Source: Chloroflexota bacterium
Lineage (GTDB): Bacteria; Chloroflexota; Ktedonobacteria; Ktedonobacterales; Ktedonobacteraceae
Direction of reading: 5' to 3'
Assembly (NCBI GenBank): GCA_005881495.1
Contig: VBHI01000206.1
Coordinates: forward strand, 1 to 33,787
Length of the DNA stretch: 33,787 nt
Shown here one piece after another: positions 24,320 through 31,945 of this stretch (position 1 is its first letter; each line of letters starts with the position of its first letter). Under the pieces are notes generated by a model. The model did not search any database and was not told where the DNA came from. It worked only from the letters and a program-made list of their open reading frames with translations. The translations under genes and the position numbers were made by a program.

Positions 24320-25264
24320 ATGTTATTACAAGAGAATGAAGCAGAACGCACTGAACGCTTCTTTGACTCTGTCAAAAACGGTGGCAAGGTTGAGGCGACA
24401 GATTGGATGCCTGATGCCTACCGCCAGTCGCTTATTCGCTTCATTGAAATGCATGCAAACTCCGAATTGATGGGCGTTTTGCCGGAACGCGACTGGATCA
24501 TGCGTGCACCCACTATCCAGCGCAAACTTGCGCTCACGGCGAAAATCCAGGACGAAGCCGGGCATGCCGAATTGCTCTATCGCCTGGTTGAAGACCTGGG
24601 CAAACCACGCAGCGCCTGCATTGAAGATCTGATTGCGGGAAAAGGCAAATTCCATAATGCATTCCATTACCGCACCAAATCCTGGGCCGATACTGGCATC
24701 ATCGCCTGGCTCGTGGATGCTGCGGCCATTGTCTCACAACACGCTCTGCGTGATAGCAGTTATGCCCCTTATGCCAGGACGATGCAAAAGATCTGCTGGG
24801 AAGAATCGTTCCACATGATGTATGGTCGCGATGCTGTGATTACGATGATGAATGGTACCCCTCGACAACGCGAGATGGCGCAAGAGGCACTCAATCGCTG
24901 GTGGCCGGTGCTGATGGTCTTCCATGGACCCAACACTCCCGCTGAAAAAGATAGAGACCTGCAATGGCGCATTAAGTCCAAGACGAACGAGGAACTACGC
25001 CAGGAGTTTTTGGACACCCAGGTGCCCCGGCTGCGCGAAATCGGCCTGGTGATCCCCGACCCTGAGTTGCGTTACGATGCGGAAAAGGGCCGTTGGGTTT
25101 ACAGCGAGCCGAACTGGGATGAACTTCGCGCTGTTGTACGCAATCAGGGCCCCGCCACGGCAGAGCGGGTCGGCTTCCGCCGCATGACCTACGAAGAAGG
25201 TCAGTGGGTGCGCGACCTCATGCTTTATCGCCGTTCAGCCTCCAGGTCAGTGAGCGTTGCCTGA
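24320..25264 (+). CDS. paaA: Phenylacetyl-CoA 1,2-epoxidase catalytic subunit PaaA
   Basis: A 314-aa diiron protein; 24320 is chosen over the upstream ATG at 24272 because ACGAGG precedes it and PaaA similarity begins at once. Iron ligands appear in HANSELMG (Glu49), QDEAGH (Glu79, His82) and CWEESFH (Glu162/His165). DWIMRAPTIQRKLALTAKIQ and KSWADTGIIAWLVDAAAI are PaaA-like. With PaaC and PaaB it epoxidises the ring of phenylacetyl-CoA using O2. It is the first gene of a paaA-B-C-D operon under TetR-type operators. Confidence 0.95.
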   Translation: MLLQENEAERTERFFDSVKNGGKVEATDWMPDAYRQSLIRFIEMHANSELMGVLPERDWIMRAPTIQRKLALTAKIQDEAGHAELLYRLVEDLGKPRSACIEDLIAGKGKFHNAFHYRTKSWADTGIIAWLVDAAAIVSQHALRDSSYAPYARTMQKICWEESFHMMYGRDAVITMMNGTPRQREMAQEALNRWWPVLMVFHGPNTPAEKDRDLQWRIKSKTNEELRQEFLDTQVPRLREIGLVIPDPELRYDAEKGRWVYSEPNWDELRAVVRNQGPATAERVGFRRMTYEEGQWVRDLMLYRRSASRSVSVA

Positions 25265-25283
25265 GCCAGCAAGGAGTACTGAT

Positions 25284-25892
25284 ATGTCAAACCTCGTGGA
25301 ACTCGCCCCTGGAGCCGCTGTGAGCAGTGATGCGGATGGGGAGGTCTTTGAAGTCTTTCAGCAGGATCGAAGAGATTCTTTTCCGCACCACGGCGGCAAT
25401 CTGCGTGCGCCTGATAACGAACTGGCCATTCACTATGCCAGGGAGTTTTATGGGCGGCGACAGGAAAGTCAGAAGCTCTGGATTATTCCTCGCGCAGCCT
25501 TGTGGGAAATACGTGACACCAGGCAGCTCCCTGCTATCTTGCATGCCCTTGCTAGAGGAGATACAACACCTGAGGAATACAGCCAGACCCGCGGGACCTT
25601 TGCCATATTCGGACAGAAGCAGGACGGGAAGCCTTTTGTGTGGCTGCAAGACCTGGAGCAGGTGAACCTGCTTGAGGCCGCAGAGGCAGCGGTGGGGCTT
25701 GCTCATCTTCGTGAAGAAGGCTACCTCAGGCTCTGGCTCTGCCCACGCAGCGCCATCAGTGAACTCACCGATCCGGATCTCCTACAGCCGCCATTCGACC
25801 GCTCCTACCGTCGCTTGGATGGCTACAACATTCGCGAAAAACTGCGCATTGCACGCCAGCGTGTGCAAGATGCGGGAGGGAAGCTGCTATGA
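25284..25892 (+). CDS. paaB: PaaB-like subunit, tandem-duplicated (double PaaB)
   Basis: A 202-aa protein, about twice the usual ~95-aa PaaB. The start at 25284 has AAGGAG eight bases upstream. Unit 1 (~21-77) is a clear PaaB domain: FEVFQQDRRDSFPHHGGNL, RAPDNELAIHYAREFYGRRQ and LWIIPRAALWEI. Unit 2 (~105-161) repeats it with little sequence identity: FAIFGQKQDGKPFVWLQDLE, LLEAAEAAVGLAHLREEG and LWLCPRSAISEL. The two FxxF...LW(I/L)xPR(A/S)A frames are separated by 84 residues. PaaB bridges PaaAC units in the epoxidase, so a fused pair could change assembly. The C-terminus overlaps the paaC start by 4 bases. Confidence 0.85.
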   Translation: MSNLVELAPGAAVSSDADGEVFEVFQQDRRDSFPHHGGNLRAPDNELAIHYAREFYGRRQESQKLWIIPRAALWEIRDTRQLPAILHALARGDTTPEEYSQTRGTFAIFGQKQDGKPFVWLQDLEQVNLLEAAEAAVGLAHLREEGYLRLWLCPRSAISELTDPDLLQPPFDRSYRRLDGYNIREKLRIARQRVQDAGGKLL

Positions 25893-26719
25893 GTGAAATT
25901 GCCGGCTCTCAGGCTGTTGCTCCAGACCTCAAACGGCCTCTTATAGACTTTTTACTGGCTCTGGCTGACGACGAGTTCGTGCTCGGCTACTGGGACTCCG
26001 AGTGGACCGGCGTGGCGCCGATACTTGAGGAAGATGTTGCAAGCAGTTCTATTGCTCAAGATGAGATTGGTCACGCTCGTCTCTTCTACCAGGAAGTTGC
26101 CACTTTGACGGGAATGTCTCTCGACCGGATCGCCTATGGACGCAAGCCGGAGGAATACCGCCAGGTGCAGCTGGTCGATCATCGTCGTGGTGATTGGGCC
26201 TTTACCATTGCCCGTCAATTTCTCTATCATATCGCCGATCAGCTTCGTCTGGAGCATCTCAGCACCTCAACGTATCTGCCCATAGCCCAGGCGGTAGCCA
26301 AGATCCAACGAGAGGAAGTCTATCACCAGATGCATGTCCATGCCTGGCTTGAACGGCTGGCCGAGAGCACTCCCGAGGCGCGTCAACGCCTGGAGCAAGC
26401 TCTTGAATGTTTATGGCCTGATGCCCTGGGCATGTTTGAGCCATTTCCGGATGAAGAACTTCTGCTGCGCGCAGGTATTCTTACGCTCGCCTCTGCGTCC
26501 TTGCAACAGGAGTGGCTAGCAGCAATCGCTCCAGTTTTTGAGCGATTACAGCTACCTTTTCCCGTATCACGCATGGAGTCTCCCACAGGTGCTCCAAAGT
26601 ATCAACCGGTGATCGCGCCACGCCTGGGTGGACGTCGTGGACAGCATACGCCCGACTTTGTTGGCTTGTGGGAAGAGATGACGATGGTGTATCGCGTGGA
26701 ACCACAGGCAAGTTGGTAG
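25889..26719 (+). CDS. paaC: Phenylacetyl-CoA epoxidase structural subunit PaaC
   Basis: A 276-aa ferritin-like protein, slightly longer than E. coli PaaC (~248). ATGA overlap with the paaB stop indicates translational coupling. It has FLLALADDEFVLGYWDSEWT, LEEDVASSSIAQDEIGHARL (Glu59, His62) and KIQREEVYHQMHVHAWLERL, the latter matching the second helix-pair region. PaaC partners PaaA as a non-catalytic subunit. The last ~25 residues (LGGRRGQHTPDFVGLWEEM) recall the PaaC C-terminus. Confidence 0.93.
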   Translation: MSEIAGSQAVAPDLKRPLIDFLLALADDEFVLGYWDSEWTGVAPILEEDVASSSIAQDEIGHARLFYQEVATLTGMSLDRIAYGRKPEEYRQVQLVDHRRGDWAFTIARQFLYHIADQLRLEHLSTSTYLPIAQAVAKIQREEVYHQMHVHAWLERLAESTPEARQRLEQALECLWPDALGMFEPFPDEELLLRAGILTLASASLQQEWLAAIAPVFERLQLPFPVSRMESPTGAPKYQPVIAPRLGGRRGQHTPDFVGLWEEMTMVYRVEPQASW

Positions 26720-26744
26720 CATTACGCACAGAAAGAAAAAGAGC

Positions 26745-27263
26745 ATGTCCAAATTGATAGCTGAATCTTCACATCCAGCGCTTGACGAACAGCGGGTTTG
26801 GGATACACTCAGCAATGTTCCCGATCCTGAACTGCCAGTCATCTCCGTGGTCGATATGGGAATTGTGCAACACATCCGGGTTGACGCTGCACGCTCTTAT
26901 ATTCATGTGGATATCACCCCTACGTTTGCTGGCTGCCCGGCTATTTCCCAGATTCGCGCCGAAATCCGTAATCGCCTGTTACAACTAGCTTCGACGGTGG
27001 AAGTCGATGTCACGGTGCAGCCCTGGACGAGTGATCTGCTGAAAGAAGAGGCACGGGAGAAACTGCGCAGAGTGGGCATTGCTCCTCCACCCAGAATCGG
27101 TCGAGGACGCGCTGTGCCCATGCTTATGAACCAGCCCTTAACCTGTCCCCACTGCGGTTCACAGCAGACGACACTTGAAAATACCTTTGGCCCAACGCCC
27201 TGTCGAGCTATTGCCTATTGTGCTCAATGTCACCAACCTTTTGAACAGTTTAAGCCGCTATGA
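26745..27263 (+). CDS. paaD: PaaD (MIP18/DUF59 family, Fe-S maturation for the epoxidase system)
   Basis: 172 aa. The MIP18 domain covers residues ~12-105: LSNVPDPELPVISVVDMGIV and TPTFAGCPAISQI with Cys64. After a Pro-rich linker comes a zinc-ribbon-like C-terminus with CPHC (134-137), Cys153 and CAQC (159-162), typical for PaaD. PaaD is thought to help iron-sulfur or metal assembly for the PaaE reductase, but no PaaE is present in this window. It lies 25 bases downstream of paaC; the next gene starts 28 bases after its stop. Confidence 0.92.
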   Translation: MSKLIAESSHPALDEQRVWDTLSNVPDPELPVISVVDMGIVQHIRVDAARSYIHVDITPTFAGCPAISQIRAEIRNRLLQLASTVEVDVTVQPWTSDLLKEEAREKLRRVGIAPPPRIGRGRAVPMLMNQPLTCPHCGSQQTTLENTFGPTPCRAIAYCAQCHQPFEQFKPL

Positions 27264-27291
27264 TGACTGGCAGACAGGAGATTGTTTAGTT

Positions 27292-28248
27292 ATGACTACC
27301 CTGATTACAGGTGGCACAGGCTTCATCGGGGCAGAAGTCGTGCGCATCCTTCTTGAAAAAGACGAGAAGAAGCCCGTTGTTTTCGATATCAACCCTGCGC
27401 TAAACCGGCTGGACGACATAGCAGGCCAGACCGAAGTAGTGCGAGGAGACCTAAGCAACTTCAGCCACGTCCTGAATCTCGTCAAAGCCGTCAGGCCGAG
27501 CACGATTTATCACCTGGGAGGAATGTTGTCCGTTCCTTCTGATGCCGACCCGCCAGCGTCATTTCGTACCAATGTTATAGGCACCTTCTATTTGCTGGAG
27601 GCTGCCAGGCTCTTTGAGGTGCCACAGGTGATATTTTCCAGTACCATCGGTACCTACAGCCAGGATATCCAGGAGGACGTGATTACGGACTACACGCTCC
27701 AGCGACCGGAGTTATTTTACGGTGCCACCAAAGTGTTCTGTGAACATATTGGTCTCTTTTACAAACGCAAGTATGGCCTGGATTTCAGGGGAGTGCGTTA
27801 TCCATCCGTCGTAGGACCGGGAGTCAAAACACCAGGGGTGGTCCAATACACCTCCTGGGTGATTGAAGCGTCAGCCAGGGGCAAGCCTTTTACCATCTGG
27901 GTGACGCCGGATACCAGGATTGCAGTGATCTACTTTAAGGATGCGGCTCGCTCCGTCGTGCAGTTGGCAGAGGCACCGGCGCAAAACATCAAAATGGTCA
28001 ACTACCTGCTCAATGGCCCGACGCCCAACCCCAGTGCGGCAGAGCTGGCTGACCAGGTGCGGGCAAAGGTTCCTGGGGCGCAGATTGACTTCAAACCCGA
28101 CATGGCGATACAGGCCATTCTCCCGCTGCGGCCACTGGATGACAGCAAAGCGCGCGAGGAATGGAACTGGTCCCCTCAATACGATACGAAGCGCATGGTC
28201 GAAGACTTCCTTCGCGAACTCGAAATCCACCCACACCGCTACGTCTAA
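27292..28248 (+). CDS. Extended SDR (NAD-dependent epimerase/dehydratase), L-threonine 3-dehydrogenase-like
   Basis: 318 aa from the ATG at 27292, with AGGAG upstream; the frame is open back to 27175 but overlaps paaD. The Rossmann motif TGGTGFIG is at ~6-13, SSTIGTY carries the Ser/Thr of the triad and FYGATK the Tyr-x3-Lys. YKRKYGLDFRGVRYPSVVGP and PDTRIAVIYFKDAARS strongly recall the SDR form of threonine dehydrogenase rather than sugar epimerases. The reaction is not certain. It is in the paa operon by spacing (28 bases), so it may process an intermediate or belong to linked amino-acid breakdown. A long palindrome follows. Confidence 0.8.
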   Translation: MTTLITGGTGFIGAEVVRILLEKDEKKPVVFDINPALNRLDDIAGQTEVVRGDLSNFSHVLNLVKAVRPSTIYHLGGMLSVPSDADPPASFRTNVIGTFYLLEAARLFEVPQVIFSSTIGTYSQDIQEDVITDYTLQRPELFYGATKVFCEHIGLFYKRKYGLDFRGVRYPSVVGPGVKTPGVVQYTSWVIEASARGKPFTIWVTPDTRIAVIYFKDAARSVVQLAEAPAQNIKMVNYLLNGPTPNPSAAELADQVRAKVPGAQIDFKPDMAIQAILPLRPLDDSKAREEWNWSPQYDTKRMVEDFLRELEIHPHRYV

Positions 28249-28256
28249 ATGCAGAC

Positions 28257-28279
28257 AAGGTCACCGCAGCGGTGACCTT
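28257..28279. terminator. Perfect palindrome between SDR and acetoacetyl-CoA synthetase genes
   Basis: AAGGTCACCGC (28257-28267) and GCGGTGACCTT (28269-28279) are perfect 11-bp arms around a single A. It starts 9 bases after the SDR stop and lies 31 bases before the next ATG. It could be a partial terminator or, given the near-absent loop, a protein-binding site. Confidence 0.45.
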
Positions 28280-28310
28280 CCGTTATACCCGTTATGGAGG
28301 AGAATGAAGC

Positions 28311-30323
28311 ATGGAATCTTCCCTTGAAGAGAGGGTGCTCCTCTGGGAGCCTTCAGAGAAGTTGAAGCAGCAAGCGAATATCACACGCTACATGAAGTGG
28401 CTTGAAAATGAGAAAGGACTGAGCTTCCGCTCTCCTGAAGAGTTATGGGCATGGTCGGTCAACTATCTCGAAGATTTTTGGGCCTCGCTCTGGGAATACT
28501 ACCATGTTAAGGCCTCGAAGCCATATACGACAGTGCTGGAAGAACGCAAGATGCCTGGCGCAAAATGGTTCGTCGGCGCTGAACTGAATTACACTGAGCA
28601 GGTCTTTCGGCACATGGCTACGGACCATCCGGCTCTGCTTTTCCAATCGGAGCGGCAACCCTTGACCGAGGTCACATGGGAGGAGTTACGCCGCAAGGTC
28701 GGCCTGATAGCCAATGCGCTCCGTGCGATGGGCGTGCAACGCGGCGATAGAGTCGTCTCCTATATGCCAAACATTCCAGAAACGGTGATCGCGTTTCTGG
28801 CCACGGCCAGCCTCGGGGCCACCTGGTCGAGTTGCTCGCCGGACTTTGGCAGCAGTAGCGTGATCGATCGCTTCAAACAGATTGAGCCAAAGGTGCTCTT
28901 TGTTGTGGATGGCTACCAGTATAACGGCAACAGCTTCGACAGACGCCCGATCATCGCCGAGCTGCAAGGGCATCTGCCCACCCTGCAAAAGACGGTACTG
29001 CTGCCCTATTTATCGCAAGACACGACGACAGAGGGACTCACAAATGCTGTGTTGTGGCAAGAATTGCTCCAGGGAAGCTCGGAGTTAACGTTCGAGCAGG
29101 TGCCCTTCGATCATCCTCTGTGGGTGCTCTATTCCTCGGGCACGACTGGCTTACCGAAGGCTATCGTTCAAGGTCAAGGCGGCATCGTGCTGGAACATCT
29201 CAAAAGTCTCGACCTGGGTCTGGATCTGAAACTGGACGACCGCTTCTTCTGGTATACCACAACCGGTTGGATGATGTGGAACTTTGTCGTCGGTGGGTTG
29301 CTGGTCGGCTGCACGATCCTCCTCTACGATGGGAGCCCTGCTTACCCAGATATGGGCAGAGTCTGGCAATTTGCCCAGGATAGTGGGATGACGTTCTTCG
29401 GCACCAGCGCTGGATATCTCACTTCGTGTATGAAGGCGGGAATCGAACCAGGGCAGACCTATAACCTGAGCAGGCTCAGAGCGATTGGCTCGACGGGCTC
29501 TCCTTTGCCACCAGAGGGCTTCCACTGGGTCTACGAACACCTCAAGAAAGACGTGTGGCTCGTTTCCGCCAGTGGCGGCACGGATGTCTGCACACCTTTC
29601 GTGGGCGGCTGTGTGCTGCTACCCGTCTATTCCAGCGAAATTCAGTGCCGCGCGCTAGGGGTAAAGGTGGAAGCCTTTGATGAACAAGGTAAGCCGGTTG
29701 TTGATGAGGTAGGAGAACTCGTCATTAGCTCACCTATGCCCTCGATGCCCCTGTTCTTCTGGAATGATCCTGAGGGCAAACGCTATCAGGAGAGCTACTT
29801 CGAAATGTATCCGGGGGTGTGGCGACACGGGGACTGGATCAAGATTACGCCCACGGGCAGCGCCATTATCACTGGGCGATCGGACTCCACGATTAACCGG
29901 ATGGGAGTCAGAATGGGGAGCAGTGAGATCTACCGAGTCGTAGAGGCGCTTCCAGAGGTGCTGGATAGCCTGGTTGTGGGCGTCGAGCAACCAGGTGGGA
30001 AATACTACATGCCACTCTTCATAGTGCTTCGGGATGGTGCCGAATTGGACGACGCGCTCAAGAAGAAGATCAAAGATAGCATCCGCAATAACCTCTCCCC
30101 CCATCACGTGCCAGATGAGATCCTTGCCATCAAGGAAGTGCCTCGTACCCTGAATGGCAAAAAGACCGAGGTCCCCGTGAAGAAACTCTTTATGGGAGTG
30201 CCGGTGGAGAAAGCAGTCAGCCGGGACGCGTTAGCAAGTCCGCAAGCCATCGAATTTTTCGTCGACTACGTTCAGCAGGCGCGTGCCGCAGGGAAGGTGA
30301 GCAGTTCCGTCGACAGGAGCTGA
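28311..30323 (+). CDS. Acetoacetyl-CoA synthetase (acetoacetate-CoA ligase)
   Basis: A 670-aa ANL-family ligase, family-typical length. N-terminal MKWLENEKGLSF, WAWSVNYLEDFWASLWEYYHVK and MPGAKWFVGAELNYTEQVFR are diagnostic of AACS versus acetyl-CoA synthetase. Core: YSSGTTGLPKAIVQGQGG (A3), TTTGWMMWNFVVGGLL, SASGGTDVC (A5), RHGDWIKIT (A7), GRSDSTINRMGVRMGSSE (A8) and catalytic Lys in LNGKKTEVPVKK (A10). It activates acetoacetate to acetoacetyl-CoA, which thiolase can split to acetyl-CoA or which can feed polyhydroxybutyrate. GGAGGAG precedes the start. Confidence 0.92.
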   Translation: MESSLEERVLLWEPSEKLKQQANITRYMKWLENEKGLSFRSPEELWAWSVNYLEDFWASLWEYYHVKASKPYTTVLEERKMPGAKWFVGAELNYTEQVFRHMATDHPALLFQSERQPLTEVTWEELRRKVGLIANALRAMGVQRGDRVVSYMPNIPETVIAFLATASLGATWSSCSPDFGSSSVIDRFKQIEPKVLFVVDGYQYNGNSFDRRPIIAELQGHLPTLQKTVLLPYLSQDTTTEGLTNAVLWQELLQGSSELTFEQVPFDHPLWVLYSSGTTGLPKAIVQGQGGIVLEHLKSLDLGLDLKLDDRFFWYTTTGWMMWNFVVGGLLVGCTILLYDGSPAYPDMGRVWQFAQDSGMTFFGTSAGYLTSCMKAGIEPGQTYNLSRLRAIGSTGSPLPPEGFHWVYEHLKKDVWLVSASGGTDVCTPFVGGCVLLPVYSSEIQCRALGVKVEAFDEQGKPVVDEVGELVISSPMPSMPLFFWNDPEGKRYQESYFEMYPGVWRHGDWIKITPTGSAIITGRSDSTINRMGVRMGSSEIYRVVEALPEVLDSLVVGVEQPGGKYYMPLFIVLRDGAELDDALKKKIKDSIRNNLSPHHVPDEILAIKEVPRTLNGKKTEVPVKKLFMGVPVEKAVSRDALASPQAIEFFVDYVQQARAAGKVSSSVDRS

Positions 30324-30375
30324 TGCCCCTATCGACCGCAAGAGTCGCCAGGATAATTCGCGGGCCTGGGGCATC
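30322..30375. terminator. Inverted repeat between convergent AACS and S41 peptidase genes
   Basis: GATGCCCC (30322-30329), overlapping the AACS stop codon, pairs with GGGGCATC (30368-30375) across a 38-base loop. A bidirectional terminator is possible but weak. Confidence 0.3.
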
Positions 30376-30426
30376 GTGGGGGATCACCTCATCAAATTCA
30401 CCTTTGCGTTTGCATATCCAGGCCTC

Positions 30427-31443
30427 TCACGCCTCATGATTCGCCCTTTCCAACCTAGCAAGAGTCTCCTGTAATTCTTGCACAAAGAATTCCTGCGCTT
30501 GAGTTGGCATATCACCAATGTCCTCAAGTACCTTCTTGAGCGCCATGACATGGGCTACTTTCAGCGCTTCCTCCTGTAGCACCTCAATATCTGGTATCAC
30601 TCCCGTTCCTTCCCAGTTCGATCCTGTGATCGGATTGATGGCACGCCCTGTTGGTATGAAGATCGTGAAATGAGCGTTGATTGTGTATATATCTCCTGGA
30701 TGAGCACCGCCACCGGTAATTTCACCGATGATGGTAGCACGTTTCAGACTCTTGAGGTTGTAAGTAAACTCTTCTGCCCCTGAAAACGTCTCGTGGCTTG
30801 TCAGGACATAGACGGGCTTATTGAGGTAACGCCTGCCAGGAACATAAGGTAACGTCCAGAATTGCTGAGTTCTATTGCTTGCACGCCAGTAGATGCTATT
30901 GAGGTGGACTGGCTCTGAATCGAAGAAGTAGCTGCACATTAAAGCGACCAATGCAGGTTCACCACCGTGATTTTTACGCAGGTCGATTATAAGTGCAGTT
31001 GTGTTGGCAAGAAAGTTCAGTGCGGCAATAGCAACTTCCCCGGCAAGTTCGACAGGGTAGAAGGCGCGAAAATCGAGGTAGCCGATGTTACCAGGCAAAC
31101 GTTCCACTTTCTCAAAACCATAGTTTTTGAGAAGCCAAAGCGAATTCCTGTATGTTTCGGAAGGTGTTGCAACGTCCTTCTTCGCAGGCTCCTGAGCAGA
31201 ACTGTAAAATACCTGGAGGTGCTTATCTTTACTGATCTCTTGCAGATGTACAGTAAGGGTTTCAGCGAAGGCTTCCCCTGTGGTAATGTCATTGTATTCG
31301 CCACCGCTCAGTCGTCGACGCATGGACTCTTCCATCTCTTCTGCGGCATTGGGAAAAACATAGTTTTCGCGTAGTTTGCTGAGCAGAATTTCAATTATCT
31401 CTGAGCGTGTGGTGGCGTCAAGCAAGGTATTGGCAATATCCAT
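30427..31443 (-). CDS. S41 family (IRBP/tail-specific-protease-like) serine peptidase
   Basis: 338 aa from the ATG at 31443, six bases after AAGGAG; the frame is open to 31494. The N-terminal helical bundle (IEILLSKLRENYVFPNAAEEM) is the IRBP-type domain, then a beta domain with NIGYLDFRAF, ALIIDLRKNHGGEPALV and the nucleophile in TSHETFSGAEEF (Ser221), followed by TGGGAHPGDI. No PDZ domain and no signal peptide, so probably cytoplasmic, as are the IRBP-like bacterial members whose substrates are unknown. It is convergent with AACS and divergent from the paaK locus; no functional link to the pathway is evident. Confidence 0.85.
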   Translation of the reverse strand: MDIANTLLDATTRSEIIEILLSKLRENYVFPNAAEEMEESMRRRLSGGEYNDITTGEAFAETLTVHLQEISKDKHLQVFYSSAQEPAKKDVATPSETYRNSLWLLKNYGFEKVERLPGNIGYLDFRAFYPVELAGEVAIAALNFLANTTALIIDLRKNHGGEPALVALMCSYFFDSEPVHLNSIYWRASNRTQQFWTLPYVPGRRYLNKPVYVLTSHETFSGAEEFTYNLKSLKRATIIGEITGGGAHPGDIYTINAHFTIFIPTGRAINPITGSNWEGTGVIPDIEVLQEEALKVAHVMALKKVLEDIGDMPTQAQEFFVQELQETLARLERANHEA

Positions 31444-31864
31444 CTCTGTCTCCTTCTTTTCTGACATGTGCAAGTTTGCAGTTATGTCATGCATAAGACA
31501 AGCACTCCTTAATTAATAGTATCATGCCTTCAGGCTTTAAGATCAGCCCAAGCCTATAAATCCTCTTTTAGCCTGGCTTTCTTGCTGTGTTTCAAGGTAT
31601 AGTATATTTCAAAAAAAATCGGTCAGAGGGCCGTCATGTCTAAGGGAGAGGTGGAAGGTGAGGAAGGTGACATTGTGACGGTTTTGTAAGAGAAAGGCGA
31701 CCAACGTGATAGCATTGTGATCTGAACTCTCTATACTTCAATACAGATGAGTTGTCCACGTCAGTTGGTGGCACTTGCTGCCAGAATGCAGATAGTTGTC
31801 TTCGGCAAAAGTTGTACAGCGGGTTTGTTACCCATTGTTTCACCACTAGTTAGAGGAGGACGTT
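31444..31864. promoter_or_regulatory. Control region of the paaK locus (thiolase-derived)
   Basis: 421 bases without a normal gene. The first ~220 are AT-rich and should hold the S41 promoter. From 31671 onward the sequence is a diverged copy of the thiolase control region (17930-18118), sharing the blocks CATTGTGACGG, TAAGAG, CGTGATAGC, TTGTGATCTGA, GTTACCCAT, GTTTCAC and ACTAGTT. paaK is therefore expressed from a control region that matches that of the thiolase gene. Confidence 0.6.
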
Positions 31865-31910
31865 ATGCCAGAAGTGTATATTGTTGACGGGACATGGACC
31901 CCTGTCGGCG
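31671..31910 (+). repeat. Direct repeat copy B: thiolase control region and first codons
   Basis: Partner of 17930-18160; about 80% identity around the start codon, lower upstream. Confidence 0.75.
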
Positions 31911-31933
31911 TATTATTCGGCATATTACAATGA
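31865..31933 (+). pseudogene. Thiolase 5' remnant acting as a 22-codon leader ORF for paaK
   Basis: After AGAGGAGGA, an ATG opens MPEVYIVDGTWTPVG, matching the intact thiolase start MPEVYIIDGARTPVG, and then diverges (VLFGILQ) to a TGA at 31931-31933. The Arg of the thiolase ART motif is Trp. The stop is 12 bases before the paaK ATG, and GGGAGG of paaK overlaps the end, so translation of the leader could couple to paaK. Confidence 0.75.
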
Positions 31934-31945
31934 GGGAGGTTTCTT

